Positions 56,500 to 64,000 of a stretch of 64,000 nt of DNA are shown here, piece after piece. A program made the translations under genes and the position numbers. Source of the stretch: Conchocele bisecta (taxonomy: Eukaryota > Mollusca > Bivalvia > Lucinida > Thyasiridae); contig CM055271.1 of assembly GCA_029237695.1 (NCBI GenBank), positions 38,762,681 through 38,826,680 on the forward strand, written 5' to 3'. Every line of letters begins with the position of its first letter. The stretch's first letter is position 1. Below the pieces are notes generated by a model. That model was not told the DNA's origin. It was given only the letters and a program-made list of their open reading frames with translations, and searched no databases.

Positions 56500-59400
56500 A
56501 TTAATCTCTGTTAATGATGAAAAACTACTTACATTTATATATTTTTAAGATTTAGTGTGTTTAATGGCCAATAGTTTGTCGGCAGCAAAACGTGGAACAG
56601 AGAATAGATGTGTATCGTTTATATTTTATCTAATTACCCTATTCTGATGTATGTATTCACGTAAATTATCATGATCATGGTATTAGTCGTAATATATAAT
56701 GCAAATGAGGAACATGCCATATATTTAGAGTGAAACATCGATGAAAATTGTCGTAGAGTTGAGAATACTTGTTTTCTTTGTAGATGCTGTAGCAGTGTTG
56801 AGAGTCTCAGTTAAACCAATTATTCAATGAACATCCCAACATTTCAACATGTTGAACATGTCGTCGAATTATACTGATAAAACAGCATACAATTCACCAT
56901 CGCTGTCATGATTATCACGGTTATGGCAAAAGTGGTATCAAAATGAACAAGGGAATTAACACCACGCTGTAAACTATAGTTAAGTTAACACTTGATTTTG
57001 TGTTACCGCCCTTTTAAATTGTGTACAAATGATAGATACTGAAAATAACTGATACATGTTATCTACAATTTGATAACGGAAGGGAGACAACTCTCACACA
57101 ACTAGAAGAAATAACTGTATCAGGTTATTTCGAACGTAACTGAAATCAGTTACACCCCTGACTGATGAATAATCTGTTGTCTTTGTTATAGTCAAGTCGC
57201 ATCTTTTGTTACCTGTACAAGTATAGATACAATACATTGTATATCTTAGCGTATTAATTATGTGTTATATATGTTTCATTAAATACATTGTGTCTCAGAT
57301 ATTCAATATCGGGTTTTTACCTTTATTGAACCAATTGTTTATTCATTGTGAAATTGTGATATGTTTACAATATACAACATTTATAAAGTTTCCACAATGG
57401 ACTCTATTAAACTACTGACTATCAATGGCAAACAAAATAGAACAAATGGTATTCTGAACTTTAGTTATATATTCATTATTATAATACATATACTGGTTTT
57501 ATGACACGTCTGATTTTCTTTCAATACATGGTACCACTTGCACTGCTGCAGAAACACGCACATACAGATCAACATGAACGTTTTATATAATACAGCCACT
57601 GGACAAAACGTCCCTTACAAGATTGTTACCAGCCTATCTCCAGATAATCCTACACATTAATTATTATACAATCCAGTCTGCAAGCCGATGGGTGGACTTT
57701 GTCCACGTGTATACTGTGTTGAAATATTTAAGTAACCCTTCAAGGGTTATAGAAGTTATGACAGAAATTACAAACTCCGGCCAACTTCTTAATGTGCCGG
57801 ACACACGGACGAACGGACACACGACACACACACACAGTCTAAACACTATAATCCTCCGGCTCTAACGAGACCGGGGGCATACAAACAATTATTCATACCA
57901 GAAACTGCAATTCATGCGTGAATACTGACGAAAGCCGAAATGCGTGCGCGATTTGATGCTGACCAGGACTGCTGGCGACTGAGACTGTTTACAGAAAATA
58001 TTACTACGCCGGTTTTGGTGCCATTTCGTCATATGTATCGGGTTAGCTTGGTGTTTAAATATACATTGCATATTGCCAAAATATAATATATTACGTTAAT
58101 GAGTGCGACAAATAGCAAATTGCACAATGCACAAACACCATACATGTAGCATGCAATAATTGTCGGGACGATTTGCTCATAGACCGGTCGGAGTGACCAG
58201 CTGGGAGAATCTGTTATTTGTCTGCATTAATCAATCAAAACAGGGAACGATTTAATACGAGGTCGATTGGATCAATAATCGAATTGTGACTGGGGAAATG
58301 GGGCTGATATGTTTTTCGACCAATGTAGATCTGGATCGGACTGTGCATCCGCTCTGTGAAACAAGTCGGTGTTATCTATCACTCTATCTATCTATATATG
58401 TATCGTCCTGATAGTCGAACCCCTGCTGGGGACCTCGACTTTGTTAGGCGTAAACTGACAAGGTTTTCTCACGAAGAATGATCCGGATATTCGTGCGCAC
58501 TACCACTTGCAAAACGGCCAAGGTCCCGTCCGATTCCAATAGCATAGTATCCTATGCTGAAAATGGCGGACATTTCGTAGATAAACTTCCACAATGACAA
58601 ATACGTGTTCAAATACGTGGTATGGGATAAATATGCACCCCAAGTACGTTTGTGAATGATATTTCAATCGCTTGCGGTTAAATCAACTATTTGTTACACC
58701 AACTATCCAGTCATGCAACTCTGCAGATTGTGGATGAAAGGCCATGCGATTTTACTATGTGAGGAAAGGATCATACTATCAGTTACAGACGCAATTCCAG
58801 GGATCATTGGATATCTATAGCTGGCAAAACAATGTACTTCACAACAAAATACATGATACTATTTACAATGTAGTGTTTAGTGTTTAGAGTTGTGTGAACG
58901 GACAGGTGCGTGAAATTGTGAATGCACAACACAAGTGACGAATTATGGATGGAAATTCATATTCGAACAATGACGGCTGTGATTATCGGTATGCGTGTTG
59001 TGGTCTGAATATGAATTGCCAGATCTCCATGCATATTGCTATTTCACGGTCTGTCATTTCAACAGGAATGATAAACTTTATTATTTATGAATGATTTTGA
59101 ATCAAACGTCACATAAACCGCGCTGAAGATCATAATTATACTCTACCATTATTAAAGCATACACGCAGCGTATATAGAAATGAATATACACGTGTCAGTC
59201 TACAATGTACAAGAACGTACTAGTTTATTGGTATATACACTGGTCTGGTCCCTACACTACAAATTGTGCCGCATATGAAATTCATATATATTTCATATGC
59301 CATATATAGGAACATAATTATAATGTAAGTTTCCATATGAATTGCATATGTGGCACATTTGGCTGTTTACGTAGTTTGAAATATTGTCGCGGCATTTCAC

Positions 59401-59678
59401 ATCTTTGGTGGGACGCCACTGTAGTCTTGGAGACTGTATGCTGGTGGCGGGGATTGTGACTCTGGGAGATCCACGTCAGTAACATACATGGCGCCAGTTG
59501 TGATTGATCTGTAAGTCTTCGTAGTCTGTTGGTAATCTCCGTCATAGTTATAATACATTGGGAGCCGCTCGGTCGCAGCGAACCAAGTTCAAACTTCCTC
59601 GGACTCCATTTCTGTCCGCACGCGCACGAGTCCTAGAATGCATACCGAGTAAGTAAGCTGTTTATAGTTAGTATTGCA

Positions 59679-61475
59679 GTGTTCCGTTAAGATCATCGTA
59701 ATATCGCTATCGGGTCAATACTACGAGAGCACGAGAGCATGACACTATGACACTATGACACTACGATCATTATACCACGATGCTACGATGGTGATATTTA
59801 TATCATAACGCAATGACGATACTACGGCAGAGGAATACTACAATGGCGATACCACGATGACGAATTCATGTAGTACTATAACACGATAACCATCACGTGA
59901 TAACACGACAGTACGATATAATATCGAAGTTTATCACATGAAATCCTCGTTATGGCGTGTTTTAACCCATTTCATAAATGTGTTATGACATACGTGTAAT
60001 AACATCTGGAGCGCATTTGATTGGCTGGCCGCCACACTCTAATTACGTATTCGTAGTATGCGCCAACGTTATGTCAAATTAATAAAATAGAGACGTTCCA
60101 AATGACATCCGTAATGGCGCGACAAAGCAATATTTTGATATTGACGTCATCAAGTTTTAAACGTCATTAGAAGCGTCCATAAAAGTACTGCAATTGTCAG
60201 AATGAGCTCGCGAAACGTAGTATGAAGTGTTTACTAAGAACAGGAACCTGGTATATGGCAAATTTATAATAATTATATTGTTGGATTAAAACTACTTTTT
60301 TTCTGTGGAGATTTTCAAATATACGCGAAAATAGTCAATGGCGTCTGCTCACTGAACCTTATTGGTTATCTCCAAGTTTTCTGCTCTTCGGAGGCTGAAG
60401 TCATCTGATAAATAGAATCTCGAACTCGTTTCCCTTTGATATGAGTTGTATGAAACTCGTCCGCAATGTTATGCATAAATTGTGCGTGACTCGTTTTCTA
60501 AATTCCATAGCAAATGGAAACTCATTTGAGATCCTCTGTATCTAATATCGTAGTATTGGTATCATTGTATTGTACTATTGTCATCGTCCTATCGTGATAT
60601 CGCCTTCCGGATTGATATGTGCATGCGCATTGTTTGTAAGGGAAGATGACGTCGACAAGCAAAGTACGCCGCCATCCATTGCTTATGCTGTAATACAATA
60701 CTTGCTAGACTTCGAATCCATTTTTTTAATGGGGGCGCGTGGGGGCACTTCTATTTTAGATCTACATACGTTTTCAGAATGTAAGAAACACATATCATAT
60801 ATAAGCATACATGTCTATACATTGGATATAAGATCATGTGATTTCCGAACGTTTCAGAACGATTTCCTCCATGACGTAATCTGTGACGTCATTTTTACGG
60901 TAGACATTCTTTAAAATATTCATATCAAACGTAAGGATTGTTATGATATATAGCGTATCATAGACGACCACTTACGCATTTTATAGTTGCAGTAATACTA
61001 CTTTAGAAAACCTTTAGTTATAGCTTACACGGGCGGGGACGAGAACCTGAAGTTTAGTTTACATGCAATATCGCGTTAGACACGGGTCCATGTCCATTCA
61101 GAAGGTGATATCACGATTGCACAATGATGATACTGGGATACATGTACTACCTGTACAATGATAGCAATGATACTACGATATCACGATGCTACTATGATAT
61201 ACTTAATACCATGGTTTATCACATGGAAAGCATTGTTATGCCGTGTTGTAACGAATTTCATACAACGTCATGTGATATGACACGTGTAATATCACCTGGA
61301 GCAATTTGATTGGCTGGACGCATCTCCATAATTACGTATTTGATATAATATATATCGTCATTGTGTTATCGTTATCGTGCTATCCTGGTATCGTCATCGT
61401 TGCTAGTATGCTATCGTTATCATGGTGACGTACTATTGACCCAATGGCGATAGTACGATGGCCTTAACGGAACAC
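59679..61475. mobile_element. 2-kb TIR element in array copy 3, with indels
   Basis: Same element reduced to 1797 bp by two deletions and one 53-bp insertion. Both TIRs are kept. Confidence 0.72.
60708..60760. other. 53-bp insertion private to array copy 3
   Basis: Inserted after 'cttgcta'. GC-richer than its surroundings, with 'gggggcgcgtgggggc'. It makes a longer plus-strand frame (60570-60914) that has no counterpart in the other copies. Confidence 0.75.
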
Positions 61476-62617
61476 CGTAGAATATCCATGCCTTGTGCCG
61501 CACTCAAATGTTGGTTGATACATATCATAGCAACTCGTTATTTTTCAATACGAATCGAATATCCATAATGTTTCCGTATCCGCATTTAGCGTGTATGTTA
61601 TCGATAGTTAACATATGACTAATGTTAACATAAGCTATAATCGTGACTTGTCCCATCATGGAGTTAGAATCCTTCTTTCATTGATGCCTTAGACATCGTC
61701 TGATTGCACACTGTTATATGATTGTGCGTGTATTCAAGAATACATTGTATTTTCATGCTGTTCGTACGCCCGTGCAAAACCGGATAGTATTAGTAGTAGT
61801 AGGGACGAATGTTTTATTGTAATCAAACTGGCACCATATGTATTTCTATTTTTAGTAACAATTGGTCATATTTGTTAATATAAATAGTAACTTGTTTGCA
61901 TTTAAGAAATATTACACAGTCACCATATTGGACGAAAGCAAACTGTGTACTTTTCGTAAAGGTCTACCATATTGTGTTACTTTAATATGTCTATCGGTAA
62001 CTGAAATTAAATAGGTTCAAACGAGAGTCGCGCATACCCATGGTACACGTATCATCGAAGCCATTTGTTAATAAGACACCAATCAGTCAGTATCGTTTCA
62101 TCCCTAAAACGTAAACTTTTACTTTAATATGTGTGAATAAACACCTAACCTTCCTTAAGAATTTACTGATACATGTAGACGTATTTAAAAAGTTCATTTA
62201 TTTATTTATTCTGATTAAATATGTATAATTAATCAGCGTTTGATAGTAATGTATATGCATGTCTTTCATTTGTATAGTTATCTACCTGTACCAGGGACAA
62301 GGTCCTGAACCTCAATGTCCCGATAAAGCCGTAGATCTAGCATGCGAGTCAGATCTGTATATGTATATTTTGAGAATGGATGATAACATGGTTTCTTCTA
62401 AATCCAATATGAGATTAACGTACTGGTCAATATATGCAAAGGAGTTACGGTAGCAAAATATGGCCCACCGTTACTTAAATACACCTATGCTTTAATCCAG
62501 TATGGCCGCCGCGTAATAATTTGTATATGCAAATTAGCTACTATTTATAGTAACAAATGCGACCGAACGTTACTAAAACTGGAAACCAATATGGCGCCCG
62601 TTTATAGACAGTAGAAC

Positions 62618-63245
62618 TGCCGCCCATACTACACTACAAGTACATGTATTAGGGCATAGCGCTTTCCTTCCATTAAATTTGCGTTAAATAACCACTGTTG
62701 TCTGAAACCTTAAATCCGATTAACTTGACTTTATATTCCTGTGTAATGTCATCCATATATGCATTGCATAGCACACCCATGTGGCTGTATGCCCAAGGCC
62801 AATGCCAAGCTATTTAGAAATCTGTATTGGAAAAACAGGCATAAATGTTTTTTAGTTTTATGTTCTAGTTCTGCAATCTAAAGTTAGATTGGTCTGAAAC
62901 TTCATATATATATTTGCCAGCTTACGTAGTCTCATTCTATAGCCCACGCATGCAGTACCAGTGTAATAAAATAATAATACACTAGTGTAATAAATATGCA
63001 AATTAGCTCGTTAAAGTAAACAGGTTTGGTGACCAGTACAGTTTCAGCGTATGATTATGTTCTTATGCAATACATATAATCTAACATTTGTGATTTAATA
63101 TGATATGTATTAAACTCGTTGACTGATTTTCAGTATGGCCTCGTTTCTTATGAAATGAGTAAACTCGTTTAATAAGTATCATATTAAATCATCACACATG
63201 TAAGTAAGATCGTCTATATATTGTTACGTACTTGCTCCTTTCCTT
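62618..63245. repeat. Right flank of the array, with repeat copy 62985-63205
   Basis: 62618-62984 is AT-rich and unrecognised. 62985-63205 is the second copy of the repeat at 35260-35520 ('aaactcgttgactgatttt', 'ggcctcgtttcttatgaaat'). Confidence 0.6.
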
Positions 63246-63310
63246 CTACATAAACACGAACAGGAATGTGGCCAACACACCGGCCGTTACAACAGCGATT
63301 CCTCCAGTAA
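63246..63310 (-). CDS. Candidate terminal exon: C-terminal transmembrane helix
   Basis: An open 65 nt follows a good acceptor (ACTTGCAG) and ends in TAG at 63248-63246. The peptide is a strongly hydrophobic helix (VTGGIAVVTAGVLATFLF) with almost no cytoplasmic tail. The preceding candidate exon (63698-63739) ends in the matching phase. Together they suggest the membrane anchor of a single-pass surface protein of the host. The rest of the gene would lie beyond the window. Short length makes chance possible. Confidence 0.42.
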
Positions 63311-63697
63311 CTGCAAGTTCATGAAGAAGTACATGGCTAACATATGAAAATCATTTATTTGGACACATTCGTGCTAGAAATGAAAGATCTCGCTCTCACT
63401 AATGAATTGACATACGTTTTTATATGACAATGCATGGACAACAAATATGCATTTATCTTTACGAGACAGTGCGGATGTATATTTAAAATATATTCATAAA
63501 ACAAACTTTAATGCCGATATGTTCAGAATTTTGAAATTGTATATTGAGCAAATTCGCCCACCCTATCTTATGCGGCATATGTATCACACGATGGGCATAG
63601 AATTTGCATCTTCGCACGATTAGCTAATTCGGAACAGTACCAATGTGCATATTAGATATCTTGGTTTTGTAATTTGACAATAACAACATTCCTGTAC

Positions 63698-63739
63698 CTG
63701 AACTACACCCAACTGTGGGAACATCGTTGTGGTCTTTCA
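63698..63739 (-). CDS. Candidate penultimate exon of the same membrane-protein gene
   Basis: 42 nt between the acceptor CTTGTAG and the donor GTACAG. It encodes KDHNDVPTVGCSS and leaves in phase 1, which fits the terminal exon at 63310. It would be the extracellular stem just before the helix. I could not fit an upstream exon in phase between 63740 and 64000. Confidence 0.35.
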
Positions 63740-64000
63740 CTACAAGTACAGACATTGTAAAAGGTCAAATTCACATAATGAAAAGTAAATAAGCATATAC
63801 ATGTACATTGCAAGTGCTGCTGCAGTTTTACGACACAAATACCTGCTAACACCGCTTAGATGAAACTCGGTGTATGGGACATACTACATACGGCTATAGT
63901 GCATGACGGCTATAGTGCAGACTCAACTGTTGGTGTGATTGCCATTGTATTCCTCCGGGACAAGTATGTGAACTAACATGAAACACGAACATCCCAGCAA
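63740..64000. other. Window end, nothing firm
   Basis: A repeated 'ggctatagtgca' (63891-63920) is the only structure seen. A GTATTT donor-like site near 63840 does not give a compatible reading frame. Confidence 0.3.

Larger units (their letters stand above)
48925..57162 (+). repeat. Array copy 2
   Basis: Complete unit, 8238 bp. Differs from copy 1 by small indels: loss of 'tcccttacaa' near 49370, loss of about 20 bp near 49630, a duplicated 'gcaa' near 50650, and a shorter G-tract at 56224. Otherwise collinear. Confidence 0.93.
40674..62617 (+). repeat. Macrosatellite: 8.25-kb unit, 2.66 head-to-tail copies
   Basis: TGATGAATAATCTGTTG starts each copy at 40674, 48925 and 57163, giving periods of 8251 and 8238 bp. 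The third copy stops at 62617, after about 5455 bp. Copies are nearly identical by eye apart from scattered substitutions and a few indels, so the amplification is recent. The unit has no ORF longer than about 130 codons and none with a known domain. It contains dispersed repeats, a 2-kb TIR element, a 270-bp tandem block and a G-tract MITE. It is the largest structure in the window. Confidence 0.93.
57163..62617 (+). repeat. Array copy 3, truncated
   Basis: Covers the first 5455 bp of the unit and ends inside 'gacagtagaac', where copies 1 and 2 continue with 'agtagaacttaaa'. It carries a private 53-bp insertion (60708-60760), a deletion of about 65 bp near 60806 and one of about 156 bp near 61340. 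Confidence 0.9.

Noticed and set aside
60570..60914. 114-codon frame in array copy 3
   Set aside because: Exists only because of a private 53-bp insertion; absent from copies 1 and 2.
40674..62617. Ribosomal DNA intergenic spacer or histone cluster as explanation for the array
   Set aside because: No rRNA or histone-like sequence is visible anywhere in the unit.

Overview
The window looks like nuclear DNA of a bivalve mollusc. It is intron-rich, AT-rich and gene-poor. It holds many short fold-back elements, tandem-repeat elements ending in (GGAC)n microsatellites and hairpins (the style known from bivalve 'pearl'/Helentron-related elements), Gmr1-order gypsy elements, a Polinton-type DNA polymerase relic and a PIF/Harbinger transposon. 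No rRNA, tRNA, CRISPR or bacterial-style operon was seen. Nearly all recognisable coding sequence is transposon-derived and most of it is broken. Family names rest on motifs read by eye; no search was run.

Layout. 1-967: 3' end of an RNase H-bearing LINE. 968-3839: degenerate Polinton/adintovirus-like block with a protein-primed family B DNA polymerase, upstream ORFs, and no visible TIRs. 4243-13051: one complete 8.8-kb PIF/Harbinger element with a TAA target duplication, 36-bp TIRs, a plus-strand DDE transposase and a convergent minus-strand MADF protein; both genes carry frameshifts and the element contains nested insertions. 13.0-22.2 kb: a dense field of fold-back MITEs, minisatellites, tandem-core repeats and a SINE with a clear 8-bp target duplication. 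22.3-27.0 kb: two inverted copies of a palindromic element. Two phase-compatible acidic exons on the minus strand (23.4 and 27.7 kb) may belong to a host gene. 32.7-34.6 kb (minus) and 36.2-40.2 kb (plus): two decayed Ty3/gypsy elements, both with integrase upstream of reverse transcriptase (Gmr1-type order). The second keeps a tRNA-Pro-like primer site.

40674-62617: the dominant feature, an 8.25-kb unit repeated head to tail 2.66 times. Copies differ by few substitutions and some indels. The unit has no convincing gene. It contains a 2-kb TIR element full of ACGATA-type motifs, five internal copies of a roughly 270-bp repeat, and a MITE with a G-homopolymer. 62618-64000 returns to single-copy sequence with two small minus-strand exons that read together as the C-terminal membrane anchor of a possible host protein.

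The genes do not form a pathway. The strongest functional pairing is the transposase plus MADF protein of the Harbinger element, which in this superfamily act together in transposition. The best candidates for something undescribed are the 8.25-kb macrosatellite with its nested 2-kb element, and the full-length Harbinger element with its motif-rich subterminal zones.
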